NCBI RefSeq assembly: GCF_000717345.1
Contig: NZ_JNZA01000040.1
Location: 106,820 to 170,819 of the forward strand
From: Streptomyces lydicus
GTDB taxonomy: Bacteria > Actinomycetota > Actinomycetes > Streptomycetales > Streptomycetaceae
Length of the DNA stretch: 64,000 nt
Direction: 5' to 3'
The position numbers and the translations under genes are program-made. Positions 16,946 to 25,154 of the stretch are shown piece by piece (positions within the stretch are counted from its first letter, which is position 1; the number at the start of each line of letters is the position of its first letter). The notes beneath the pieces were generated by a model. The model ran no database searches, was not told the origin of the DNA, and saw only the letters and a program-made list of their open reading frames with translations.

Positions 16946-17733
16946 GGCTGGCTCTCTCCCTCGGTCGCCCGGTCGTTCCCCCTGGTGGCCCCCACACTAT
17001 CCCTCCGGTAGCGGGCCCATGCGTAGAGGAAGCCGAGTGCGAAGCCGACGACATGGGCGAGGTAGGCGACACCCGGGCCGTTGGGGTCGTCCTGGGCGGC
17101 CTGCCACTGGAGGAAGAACCAGAACAGCAGGACGGCCCAGGCGGGGAAGCGCAGCGGGAGGAAGAAGAGGAAGGGGAAGACGCTGGTGACCCGGGCCCTG
17201 GGGAAGAGGTACAGGAAGGCGCCGAGGACGCCGGCGATCGAGCCGGACGCGCCCACCAGCGTCTGGTTCGAGGAGGCGTGTGCGGCCGCGTAGCCGAGCA
17301 GCGCCAGGTATCCGATGATGAGGTAGAAGGCGGCGAACGTCAGCCGGCCCATGCGCGCCTCGGCCATCCCGCCGAAGACGTAGAGGAACAGCATGTTGCC
17401 GAGCAGATGCAGCCAGCTGCCGTGCACGAACAGTGCGGTGAGCGGAGTGATCAGCGCCCGCAGGGAACCGCTCCACAGCTCCAGCGGGACCACGCCCCAC
17501 CGCTCGAAATAGGCGGTCTGGGCCTTCAGCAGCGCGTCGCCGGTGCCGTACATCCGGTTCAGGCCGGCGGCGGGGCCGAGGACGAAGACCGCACAGCACA
17601 GGCCGATCAGCACATTCGTCACCCGTGAGAGCACCGCGGTGGGGTGCGGCGGGCGGGGGAGGAGGCCGGACGGGAACAGCGAACGGGAGCGGGGGGAACG
17701 GGGTGAACGGGGTGGGGGAGCCGGCGCCGTCAT
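16942..17733 (-). CDS. Rhomboid-family intramembrane serine protease
   Basis: 263 residues from ATG 17733. A Pro/Arg/Ser-rich cytoplasmic tail (PPPRSPRSPRSRS) precedes six to seven hydrophobic helices. The rhomboid signatures are present: HLLGNMLFLYVFGG (oxyanion His/Asn), GASGSIAGVLGAF with the nucleophile Ser, and AHVVGFALGF with the catalytic His. It cleaves transmembrane substrates inside the membrane; the substrate is unknown. It is first in a two-gene unit with the Lrp-like protein and divergent from the zinc-ribbon gene. Confidence 0.92.
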   Translation of the reverse strand: MTAPAPPPRSPRSPRSRSLFPSGLLPRPPHPTAVLSRVTNVLIGLCCAVFVLGPAAGLNRMYGTGDALLKAQTAYFERWGVVPLELWSGSLRALITPLTALFVHGSWLHLLGNMLFLYVFGGMAEARMGRLTFAAFYLIIGYLALLGYAAAHASSNQTLVGASGSIAGVLGAFLYLFPRARVTSVFPFLFFLPLRFPAWAVLLFWFFLQWQAAQDDPNGPGVAYLAHVVGFALGFLYAWARYRRDSVGATRGNDRATEGESQP

Positions 17734-17928
17734 GAAGTGATCATGGCGTAATGCGGGCAATCGGGACAGAGTGCCTCGCCGTGTCCCGGCTCCTGGGCGG
17801 GGCCCGCACCGGCCCCCCATCAGGCCGTAGGGTTGCAGGCAGTACTTTGCGTACTTCCGCAGTCCGACGGCGCACCGCGTGAACGGCGCAGCAGCACGAG
17901 ATCGACGAGCACGAAAGAGGACGACAGG

Positions 17929-18168
17929 ATGTCTGTTCCCCTGCCGACGGCCGAAACCCGGTGGCGCTGCACGCTGTGCGGAAACCTCACGCGGTTCGAC
18001 GTGACCCGCCAGGCCAAGGTCGTGGAGTACGTCCACCTGGACCTGGCCGGTGAGCCGAAGGTGGAGGAGCGCGAGGTCCTCAGTGAGACCATCGAGTCCG
18101 TGCGCTGCCGCTGGTGCAACGCGGTCGACCAGATCGAGCTGGTGGACCGTCCGGGCGCGAGCGCCTGA
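17929..18168 (+). CDS. Small zinc-ribbon protein
   Basis: 79 residues with two CxxC knuckles, WRCTLCGN (about 14-19) and VRCRWCNA (about 59-64), separated by a beta-rich stretch. It probably binds one zinc ion. ATG start with AGAGGA upstream. It ends 18 bases before the NYN-domain gene on the same strand, so the two are likely one transcript. Function unknown; a nucleic-acid role is plausible given the neighbour. Confidence 0.85.
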   Translation: MSVPLPTAETRWRCTLCGNLTRFDVTRQAKVVEYVHLDLAGEPKVEEREVLSETIESVRCRWCNAVDQIELVDRPGASA

Positions 18169-18186
18169 GATCGGAGCGATGCAGCC

Positions 18187-19560
18187 GTGGTGGACCGTCC
18201 AGAAGGGGAGTCGGGGGCCGAGCGTCACGACGTACCCGAGGGTGCGGCGGACGAGGTGCTCGACCGACCGCTGCCCGAGGGCGTACGGCGCCGGGTCGTG
18301 GCGCTCACCGCGGAGTCGTTCGGTGCGCTGACGGTTGCCGAACTCCCCGCGCCACTGCGGCAGTACGCCCGTTTCACCCCGACCCGCCGGGCCAAGTTCG
18401 CCGGGAACGCGATGGCCGCGACGCTGGAGAGCGACGCGGTCTTCCGGCAGCGGATCGCCGGAAAGCTGCGCGAGGCCCAGCCGGAGCTGGCCGGGGCGCT
18501 GGAGCACGGTACCCCGCCCGCCGCCGCCGATCCGCTCGATGTCGCCGCGGCCGCCTATGTGCTGCGGCCCGAGGGCTGGGTCAAGCTCGTCGCGGCGGCC
18601 GGTGAGGAGGCTCAGCGGGCGAGCGCCGAACGGGCCGGCGAGGAGGCCGAACGGGAGCTGGCGCGGCTGCGCGAGGAGCTGGCGCAGGCCCGCGGCGAGG
18701 CCCGCGCGGACGCCGAGCGGATCCGGGCGGACCTGGACGCCGCCCGCCGGGAGAACGAGTCGCTCCGGCGCAAGCTGCGCAGCGCGCAGAGCGACGTCAA
18801 GCGGGGCGAGGCGGCGGTGCGCAAGGCCGACGCGGCGATCGCCGAGGCGCGCGACCGGGCGGCCGCGGAGAAGACCGCGGCGGACAGCGAGATGCGCCGG
18901 CTGAAGGCCCGTATCGCCGAGGTCGAGACGGCGCTGGAGACCAGCCGGCGGGCCACCCGCGAGGGCCGCAGCGTCGAGGACATGCGGCTGCGGCTGCTGC
19001 TGGACACCGTCCTGGACGCGGCGCAGGGGCTGCGCCGTGAGCTGGCGCTGCCGCCCGCCAACGTCCATCCGGCCGACACCGTCGAGGCGGTCGCGCCGGG
19101 CCGGATGACGCCCAAGGACATCGCGACGCGGGCCCTGTCGGACATGGATCCGGCGCTGCTCGACCAGCTGCTGGCGCTGCCGCAGGCGCATTTGGTGGTC
19201 GACGGCTACAACGTCACCAAGACCGGCTATCCGACCATGCCGCTCGACAAGCAGCGGCTGCGGCTGCTGGGCGGGCTGGCGGTGCTGGCCGCGCAGACCG
19301 GCGCGGAGATGACCTGTGTCTTCGACGGTGCCGAGCTGGCGGCTCCGGTGCTGCTCGCGCCGCCGCGGGGCGTACGGGTCCTTTTCAGCAAACCGGGCGT
19401 AACGGCCGATGAGTTGATTCGTCAGCTGGTACGGGCCGAACCGCCCGGCCGGCCGGTCGTGGTGGTCTCCACGGACCGGGAAGTGGCCGACGGCGTGGCG
19501 AAGGCCGGGGCCCGGCCGGTCTCATCGGCATTGCTCCTCAAGCGACTTGCCCGGACCTGA
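18187..19560 (+). CDS. NYN/YacP-domain putative ribonuclease with coiled coil
   Basis: 457 residues. The N-terminal helical part (about 30-140) is followed by a long charged coiled coil (about 145-270, ERELARLREELAQARGE... and RAAAEKTAADSEMRRLK). The C-terminal NYN_YacP domain (about 330-457) begins LVVDGYNVTKTGYP; its acidic residues (VDGYN, CVFDGAEL, VVSTDREV) fit a PIN-like metal site. Related YacP/Rae1 proteins cut RNA on the ribosome; the RNA target here is unknown. GTG start; a second GTG follows directly. Confidence 0.85.
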   Translation: MVDRPEGESGAERHDVPEGAADEVLDRPLPEGVRRRVVALTAESFGALTVAELPAPLRQYARFTPTRRAKFAGNAMAATLESDAVFRQRIAGKLREAQPELAGALEHGTPPAAADPLDVAAAAYVLRPEGWVKLVAAAGEEAQRASAERAGEEAERELARLREELAQARGEARADAERIRADLDAARRENESLRRKLRSAQSDVKRGEAAVRKADAAIAEARDRAAAEKTAADSEMRRLKARIAEVETALETSRRATREGRSVEDMRLRLLLDTVLDAAQGLRRELALPPANVHPADTVEAVAPGRMTPKDIATRALSDMDPALLDQLLALPQAHLVVDGYNVTKTGYPTMPLDKQRLRLLGGLAVLAAQTGAEMTCVFDGAELAAPVLLAPPRGVRVLFSKPGVTADELIRQLVRAEPPGRPVVVVSTDREVADGVAKAGARPVSSALLLKRLART

Positions 19561-19693
19561 CGCACGGCATCCCGACGGGGTGCGCCGGGGGGAATTGTGC
19601 CCGTCATTCGTCTCTGAGCGTCAATTGACGCTTACTGCCTGTGTGATGTTGGTAAAGGATGGGGTTTGTGGCGCAGATTTTTCCCGTGAGGAT

Positions 19694-19723
19694 TTGAAGC
19701 GATCACAGCTCGGTTACTAAGGT
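19694..19723 (+). promoter_or_regulatory. Promoter of the first NlpC/P60 gene
   Basis: TTGAAG (19694-19699), an 18-base spacer and TAAGGT (19718-19723) fit the vegetative sigma factor consensus. Transcription would begin near 19730, upstream of the probable riboswitch. Confidence 0.6.
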
Positions 19724-19749
19724 CAGGGCGAACCTTCATACAGGTGATC

Positions 19750-19845
19750 ATCCAACCGGGATGAACAGTGAAGGTACCGCCGAGTCCGCAGCGTTGACGC
19801 GGAGCCGGGGTTCGCCCCCACTTCCCGGTAGGCGGCTGGAGGAAG
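19750..19845 (+). promoter_or_regulatory. Probable c-di-AMP (ydaO-yuaA) riboswitch
   Basis: The leader contains AACCGGGATGAA, GCCGAGTCCGC with its complement GCGGAG, a CCGGGG-TTCG-CCCC hairpin and the 3' block CCCGGTAGGCGG before GGAGGAAG. This order and the GTAGGCG element resemble the ydaO class that precedes cell-wall hydrolase genes in Actinobacteria. I matched it by eye only; it could be another conserved leader. Confidence 0.6.
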
Positions 19846-19860
19846 AAGGAGCTCGCCCCC

Positions 19861-20886
19861 GTGGCGTCCCACCGTCGACCCAAGCAGCCGAGCCGTACTC
19901 GCGTGACCGTGCTCACCGCCACCGCCGCGGCGGCCGTCGCCCTTTCGTCCCAGGCCGCCCAGGCCGACCCCCACCAGTCGAAGAAGGACGTCAAGTCCGA
20001 GGTCGACAAGCTCTACAACGAGGCCGAGCAGGCCACGGAGAAGTACGACGGGGTCAAGGAGCAGCAGGACAAGCTCCAGAAGGAGGTCGACGCCCTCCAG
20101 GACAAGGTGGCCCGCGGCCAGGGTGACCTCAACCAGCTCCGCAAGGGCCTCGGCGCGGTCGCCTCCGGCCAGTACCGCAGCGGCTCCATCGACCCCTCGG
20201 TGCAGCTCTTCCTCTCCGGCGACCCGGACACCTACCTCGAAAAGGCCGCCACGCTCGACCAGTTGAGCGGCAAGCAGGCCGAACAGCTCAAGACCATCGC
20301 GGACAAGCAGCGCCGGCTCGCCCAGGAGCGCGCCGAGGCCGCGGCCAAGATCAAGGACCTCTCCGACACCCGCAAGGCGCTGGGTGACAAGAAGGACGAG
20401 ATCAAGGGCAAGCTCGCCAAGGCGCAGCAGCTGCTCAACCAGATGACGGCCAAGGAGCGGGCGGCCATGCAGGCCGAGGAGAACCGCGCCAACCGCAGCA
20501 ACGAGCGGGTCAACCTCGGCGACGACGTGCCCGCTTCGCAGCGTGGCGCGGCCGCCCTGTCCGCCGCACAGTCCAAGATCGGTTCGCCCTACGTCTGGGG
20601 CGCCACCGGCCCGTCGTCCTTCGACTGCTCCGGCCTGACCTCCTGGGCCTACGCGCAGGCCGGCCAGTCCCTGCCGCGCACCTCCCAGCAGCAGGCCAAC
20701 GCCGGTACCCGGATCGGCTCGGAGAGCGCCCTCAAGCCCGGCGACCTGGTGCTCTTCTACGGCGACCTGCACCACATCGGCCTGTACGCGGGCAACGGCA
20801 CGGTGCTGCACGCCCCGAAGCCCGGTGCCGCCGTGCGCTACGAGTCGATCAACAACATGCCGTTCCAGTTCGGTGTGCGGGTCTGA
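19861..20886 (+). CDS. Secreted NlpC/P60 peptidoglycan endopeptidase
   Basis: 341 residues. A cleavable signal peptide (to about residue 38, SQAAQA) is followed by two coiled-coil stretches (about 45-110 and 140-210) and a C-terminal NlpC/P60 domain (about 232-341). The catalytic Cys is in FDCSGLTSW and the His in HHIGLYAGNG. RipA-like family members cut peptide stems of peptidoglycan; the coiled coil often keeps them inactive or docks a partner. GTG start. It is the first of a tandem pair and is probably controlled by c-di-AMP through its leader. Confidence 0.94.
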   Translation: MASHRRPKQPSRTRVTVLTATAAAAVALSSQAAQADPHQSKKDVKSEVDKLYNEAEQATEKYDGVKEQQDKLQKEVDALQDKVARGQGDLNQLRKGLGAVASGQYRSGSIDPSVQLFLSGDPDTYLEKAATLDQLSGKQAEQLKTIADKQRRLAQERAEAAAKIKDLSDTRKALGDKKDEIKGKLAKAQQLLNQMTAKERAAMQAEENRANRSNERVNLGDDVPASQRGAAALSAAQSKIGSPYVWGATGPSSFDCSGLTSWAYAQAGQSLPRTSQQQANAGTRIGSESALKPGDLVLFYGDLHHIGLYAGNGTVLHAPKPGAAVRYESINNMPFQFGVRV

Positions 20887-21002
20887 CGTACGGCGCCGCG
20901 GTCACGTAGGCGGTCAACGGGCCGCCGTACGGGTCTGAAAAGCCTCACAACACTCTCAACCTGCCGCCCGAACGGGCGATTTGCGGCTCCCCCCGCTGAC
21001 CT

Positions 21003-21048
21003 GCCGCCCCGCCGGTGACCTGCACAGTCACCGGCGGGGCGGCTTTTT
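21003..21048 (+). terminator. Strong intrinsic terminator
   Basis: GCCGCCCCGCCGGTGAC (21003-21019) pairs perfectly over 17 bases with 21027-21043, followed by TTTTT. It separates the two NlpC/P60 genes. The rest of 20887-21207 holds only this hairpin and a small repeat. Confidence 0.92.
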
Positions 21049-21145
21049 GCGTACGAAATGCGGTCTTTGGCCGGTGTGGACCGGCGCCGTTACTGTCTGC
21101 CCTCGCAGCATCCGGTCACCGCACGCCCTCTCCGGGCGGCAGGGG

Positions 21146-21186
21146 CCTCCCCCAAGCTCTCGGCTGCGCTCGAACAGGGGGACCCC
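21146..21186. repeat. Small palindromic repeat before second NlpC/P60 gene
   Basis: CCTCCCCCAAGCTCTCGG, CTGCGCTCGAACAGGGG and GACCCC. This is the well-known Streptomyces CTCCCCCAAGCTCTCGG repeat type; related sequence occurs at 29301-29375. Confidence 0.65.
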
Positions 21187-21207
21187 ATCGGAAGGAGTAG
21201 GGCTCTC

Positions 21208-22254
21208 GTGGCGTCCCACCGCCGTACCTCGCAGCACGGTCAGGCCACCCTCGCAGGGGTCACCGTGCTGTCGGCCGCCCTGGCCACCGCGGCCGCCGCG
21301 CTGTCGGCCCCGCCGGCCTCGGCCACCCCCGCGGACCAGCCGGCCGCGAACAGGGAAGCGGCGACCGCCCGGGTCGACAGGCTCTACGAGCAGGCGGAGC
21401 GGGCCACCGAGAAGTTCAACGGCGCCGACGCCCGGGCCAAGCGGCTGCGGGGCGAGGTGGCCGCCCTCCAGGACCGCACCGCCCGCGCCCAGGAGCGGGT
21501 CAACCGGATGCGCGGCCGGCTCGGCGCGCTGGCCGCCGCCGAGTACCGGGCCGGCGGCATCGACCCCACCGTCCAGCTGATGCTCTCCGAGCGGCCGGAC
21601 AGCTATCTGGAGAAGGCCGCCACCCTCGACCGGCTCGGCACCGACCGGGCCGCCCGGCTGCGCGAACTGCGCTCGGCGCAGCGTTCCCTGGAGCAGCAGC
21701 GCCGGGAGACCGCCGCCAAGCTCGCCGATCTGGAGTCCAGCCGCCGGCAGGTCGCCCGGCACAAGAAGGACGTCCAGCGCCGCCTCGCCACCGCACAGCG
21801 GCTGCTGAACGCGCTGCCACGGGGCGCCAGGGCGGCCTACGAGCGGGCCGCCAGGAGCGACGGCCGCGCCGAGGCGGTCCCCGACCTGGACGGCGCGGTG
21901 CCGGCCTCGGGGCGCGCGGCCGCCGCCGTCGCCGCGGTGCGTGCCGCGGTCGGCTCCCCGTACGCCTGGGGGAGCGCCGGCCCCGGCGCCTTCGACTGCT
22001 CCGGACTCACCCAATGGGCCTACCGCCGGGCCGGCGTCTCCCTGCCGCGTACCTCGCAGGCCCAGCGCGGTGCCGGCCGGGCGGTGCCGATCGGCCAGGT
22101 GCGCCCCGGTGACCTGGTCATCTACCGCTCGGACGCCAGCCACGTCGGCATGTACGTCGGAAACGGCCAGGTCGTGCACGCGCCCTACCCGGGGGCGCGG
22201 GTGCGCTACGACCCCATCGGGATGATGCCGGTCTCGGCGGTCACCAGGCCCTGA
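21208..22254 (+). CDS. Secreted NlpC/P60 peptidoglycan endopeptidase, second copy
   Basis: 348 residues from GTG 21208 (AAGGAG ten bases upstream); the frame is open earlier but that part is the intergenic repeat. Same plan as its upstream neighbour: signal peptide (to about PASA), coiled coil, then NlpC/P60 with FDCSGLTQWAY and HVGMYVGNG. The two share SIDPSVQL/GIDPTVQL and DSYLEKAATLD-like segments, so they are a tandem duplication. It lacks the riboswitch-type leader of the first copy, suggesting different control. Confidence 0.94.
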   Translation: MASHRRTSQHGQATLAGVTVLSAALATAAAALSAPPASATPADQPAANREAATARVDRLYEQAERATEKFNGADARAKRLRGEVAALQDRTARAQERVNRMRGRLGALAAAEYRAGGIDPTVQLMLSERPDSYLEKAATLDRLGTDRAARLRELRSAQRSLEQQRRETAAKLADLESSRRQVARHKKDVQRRLATAQRLLNALPRGARAAYERAARSDGRAEAVPDLDGAVPASGRAAAAVAAVRAAVGSPYAWGSAGPGAFDCSGLTQWAYRRAGVSLPRTSQAQRGAGRAVPIGQVRPGDLVIYRSDASHVGMYVGNGQVVHAPYPGARVRYDPIGMMPVSAVTRP

Positions 22255-22306
22255 GGCGGCCACCCAGCGTTTTTGCCCCGGCCGGGCCGGAATTACGATC
22301 GGCCGC

Positions 22307-23698
22307 ATGTCGGAGCAGCGGGCGGGACGGCCGTCGCGGGCCCGGGCGGCGTGCTGCGCCGCCCTGTGCGGCGTCGTGCTGCTCGCGCCCCTGACCGGCT
22401 GCGGCCCCAGGACCTCGTCGGCGGCCCGTTTCCCGGACGTGCAGCGGATGCTCGACGCCCGGGCGCGGGCCGTCCAGCACCGCGACGAGGCGGGCTTCCT
22501 CGCCGCCGTCGATCCCCGGACCGCGGCCTTCCGCGCCCGCCAGCGCGCGACCTTCGGCAATCTGGCGGGCGTCCCGCTGACCGACTGGCACTACGACCTC
22601 GACTCCATCGGCGCCTTCCCGCTCCCGGACGCCCCCGCCGGCGAACGGCTGGCCGCCAAGGTCCGGCTGCGCTACCGCCTGAAGGGCTACGACAGCGCCC
22701 CGGTCAACGCCGTCCAGTACCTCACCCTCACCCAACGCGACGGGCGCTGGCTGATCTCCTCGGACACCGACGGGGCCGGGTCCGGCCGGGTCGGCACCCG
22801 CCAGCTGTGGGACCAGGGGCCGGTCCGGCTGGTCCGCGGCCGCCACAGCCTGGTCCTCGGCGGCGCCGGGCACCCGGCCCGGCTGAAGGACCTGGCGCGC
22901 CGGGCGGACCAGGCGGTGCCCGCGGTCTCCGCCGCCTGGAAGGGCGAGTGGGCCGGGAAGGTGGTGGTGGAGGCGCCGGACTCGGTCGAGCGGATGGCGC
23001 AGCTGATGGGCAGCGACGACCCCTCCGGGTACGTGGGCATCGCGGCGGTCACCACCGGGGAGGCCGGGGTGCGCACGGCGGCGCCCGCGGACCGCGTGAT
23101 CATCAACCCCGACGCGTACGAGGAGCTCAACGACCTCGGCCGCAGGGTGGTCCTCACCCACGAGACCACCCACGTCGCCACCCGTGCCGTCACCACCGCG
23201 GACACCCCGCTGTGGCTCTCCGAGGGCTTCGCCGACTGGGTCGCCTACCGCGGCACCCGCCGCAGGGCCACCGTCGCCGCCCCCGAACTGACCCGCGCGG
23301 TCCACAACGGCGACCTGCCCGACCGGCTGCCCACCGACGCCGACTTCGGGTTCCGCACCGGCGCGGACCGGCTGGCGAAGGCGTACGAGGGCAGCTGGCT
23401 GGCCTGCCGCATGATCGCCGGGAAGTGGGGCGAGGCCAAGCTGCTGGCGTTCTACCGGGCGGCGGGGCAGGGCCTGACGAAGGCGTCGGCGGCGGGCGGC
23501 GCGGCGGTGCCGATGGAGGCGGCCACCAGGGCGCCGACGCCCGCCGGCCCGGCCTCCCAGGCCACCGACGCGCTGCACCGCAAGCCGGCCCGCGCGGACC
23601 GCACGGACCGCGCGCTGCGGTCCCAACTGGGCGTCGGGCTGGCGGAGTTCACCCGGGAGTGGCGGGCGTACGTCCGCAAGGTGCTGCGCTCCCGCTGA
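22307..23698 (+). CDS. Lipoprotein with gluzincin-type metallopeptidase motif
   Basis: 463 residues. The lipobox LTGC (Cys about 32) predicts attachment to the outer face of the membrane. Residues about 40-150 look like an NTF2-like fold (DARARAVQHRDEAGFLAAVD). The C-terminal half has LTHETTHVAT (an HExxH zinc motif) and, 20-odd residues later, LSEGFADW with the third ligand Glu, as in M1-like peptidases. Substrate unknown. A TACGAT hexamer ends 7 bases before ATG and no ribosome-binding site is seen, so the mRNA is probably leaderless. Confidence 0.85.
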   Translation: MSEQRAGRPSRARAACCAALCGVVLLAPLTGCGPRTSSAARFPDVQRMLDARARAVQHRDEAGFLAAVDPRTAAFRARQRATFGNLAGVPLTDWHYDLDSIGAFPLPDAPAGERLAAKVRLRYRLKGYDSAPVNAVQYLTLTQRDGRWLISSDTDGAGSGRVGTRQLWDQGPVRLVRGRHSLVLGGAGHPARLKDLARRADQAVPAVSAAWKGEWAGKVVVEAPDSVERMAQLMGSDDPSGYVGIAAVTTGEAGVRTAAPADRVIINPDAYEELNDLGRRVVLTHETTHVATRAVTTADTPLWLSEGFADWVAYRGTRRRATVAAPELTRAVHNGDLPDRLPTDADFGFRTGADRLAKAYEGSWLACRMIAGKWGEAKLLAFYRAAGQGLTKASAAGGAAVPMEAATRAPTPAGPASQATDALHRKPARADRTDRALRSQLGVGLAEFTREWRAYVRKVLRSR

Positions 23699-23725
23699 GG
23701 GCGTGCGTGCCGCCGGCGACGGTGG

Positions 23726-25006
23726 TCACACGGGGTGGCGCGCGGTGCCGGTGACCGGGGCCTCGCGGGCCGGTACCGGGGCGACCCGGGGGCCGGCCTG
23801 CGCGCGCGTCGAGACCCACAGCCGGCGGCAGGCGAGCAGCGACGCGGCGACCAGCAGGCCGTTGCGCACCGCGAGCAGGGCGATCCCCGGCGGCGCGCTC
23901 GCCACGACGTCGGCGAACCGGACCGGGAACTCCAGCAGCGTCACCCCGGTGGCGAGCAGCACCAGCACCGCCGGCAGCCCCTGCCGTCCGGCGCGTACGG
24001 TCAGGCACACCGCGGCCAGGCCCACCAGCCACAGCAGGTACTGCGGGCTGATCACCCGGCTCGTGGTCGTGAAGAGCAGGGTGGCGGTGAAGGCCGCCTC
24101 GCACAGCGTCGTGCCGGTCAGCTCCCCGGCCCGCGCCCGCCACAGGACCAGCCAGCCCAGCGCGGCCCCGCTCAGCACCATCGCCGCGGTGCTCACCAAC
24201 GGGACGCCCGGGCCGAGGAACTCCACCGAGCCGTAGTTCAGCAGCACCTCCCCGCTCCACCCGAAGTGGCGGGCCACATGGAAGACCAGGCCGCCGAGCG
24301 ACTCGATCTCCGTGCCGCGGTCGCGCTGGAACGTCAGGAAGGCCAGCGCGCCCGGCGCCGCGGCCACGCACGCGACGGTCAGCCCGGCCGCGACGCAGGC
24401 CGCGGTGCGCCACAGGGCGCGCGCCCGGCGGCCGCGCAGCGCCGCCCCGGTCAGCAGCAGCGCCGGCCAGACCTTCAGCAGCGCACCGAACGCGATCAGC
24501 GCGCCCGCCACCCGGGGCCGCCGCACCGCTGCGAAGAGCGCCGCGACGGCCACCGCGGTGACCATCAGGTCGTAGCGGGCGTACGCGGTGGGGCCCAGCA
24601 GGGCGACCCCGACGATCCACGCCCAGGCGCCGGCGGGCCGGTTGCCGGGCCGCCGGCCGGCCCGCAGGAAGAGCGCGAGCGTCACCGCGTCCGCGGCCAG
24701 TACCAGGGCGAAGAACGCCGGGGCGTAGTCCAGGAACGGCAGCAGCCCGGGGGAGAGCACGGCCAGCGCGGCGGCCGGCGGGTACTGCCAGGTCACGTCG
24801 TTCAGCGGGTAGCTGCCGGTCTTGAGGACCTCGAACCAGCCCTGGTAGATGACCGAGACATCGGTGGTGACATCGGGCCCCGGCAGCACCAGCACCCTCA
24901 GCACGCACAACATCACCACGGTCCGGGTCACGGCCCAGGCCGCGACCGGCCCCCACACCCCGCGCCCGCCGCCGGCCATCGCCACCTCGCCGCTGCCCTT
25001 GATCAT
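23726..25006 (-). CDS. GT87-type polyprenol-dependent mannosyltransferase (DUF2029)
   Basis: About 426 residues with ten to twelve hydrophobic helices. The early loop VIYQGWFEVLKTGSYPLNDVTWQYPPAA carries the Asp/Tyr-rich GT-C active-site pattern of the DUF2029/GT87 family, which uses polyprenyl-phosphate-mannose to extend lipid-linked glycans at the outer membrane face. The start is uncertain: ATG 25006 is given, 25021 and 24979 are alternatives, the last having the best-placed GAGG. It is divergent from pimB', fitting a shared role in phosphatidylinositol-mannoside or lipoglycan synthesis, though this is inference from context. Confidence 0.82.
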   Translation of the reverse strand: MIKGSGEVAMAGGGRGVWGPVAAWAVTRTVVMLCVLRVLVLPGPDVTTDVSVIYQGWFEVLKTGSYPLNDVTWQYPPAAALAVLSPGLLPFLDYAPAFFALVLAADAVTLALFLRAGRRPGNRPAGAWAWIVGVALLGPTAYARYDLMVTAVAVAALFAAVRRPRVAGALIAFGALLKVWPALLLTGAALRGRRARALWRTAACVAAGLTVACVAAAPGALAFLTFQRDRGTEIESLGGLVFHVARHFGWSGEVLLNYGSVEFLGPGVPLVSTAAMVLSGAALGWLVLWRARAGELTGTTLCEAAFTATLLFTTTSRVISPQYLLWLVGLAAVCLTVRAGRQGLPAVLVLLATGVTLLEFPVRFADVVASAPPGIALLAVRNGLLVAASLLACRRLWVSTRAQAGPRVAPVPAREAPVTGTARHPV

Positions 25007-25154
25007 TGCTCCCTGCATCATGCCGGTACCGGCCGGTGACGACCGTAGTGCAGCACGGCGCGGCGGGGTGGCCGGACCCCGGCCCGCGACTGCCCGGTAC
25101 TGTCGGCCCCGACCACCGAGACCGACCGCTCGGACCGACCGTCGAGAGACCATC

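Noticed and set aside
17849-17863. AGTAC-TTTGC-GTACT as a MacR site
   Set aside because: The arms are shorter and lack the TGAG/CTCA ends of the MacR consensus.
16942-19191. 749-codon minus-strand frame ending in the rhomboid
   Set aside because: Only the last 263 codons from ATG 17733 are the rhomboid; the rest is antisense to the NYN and zinc-ribbon genes.
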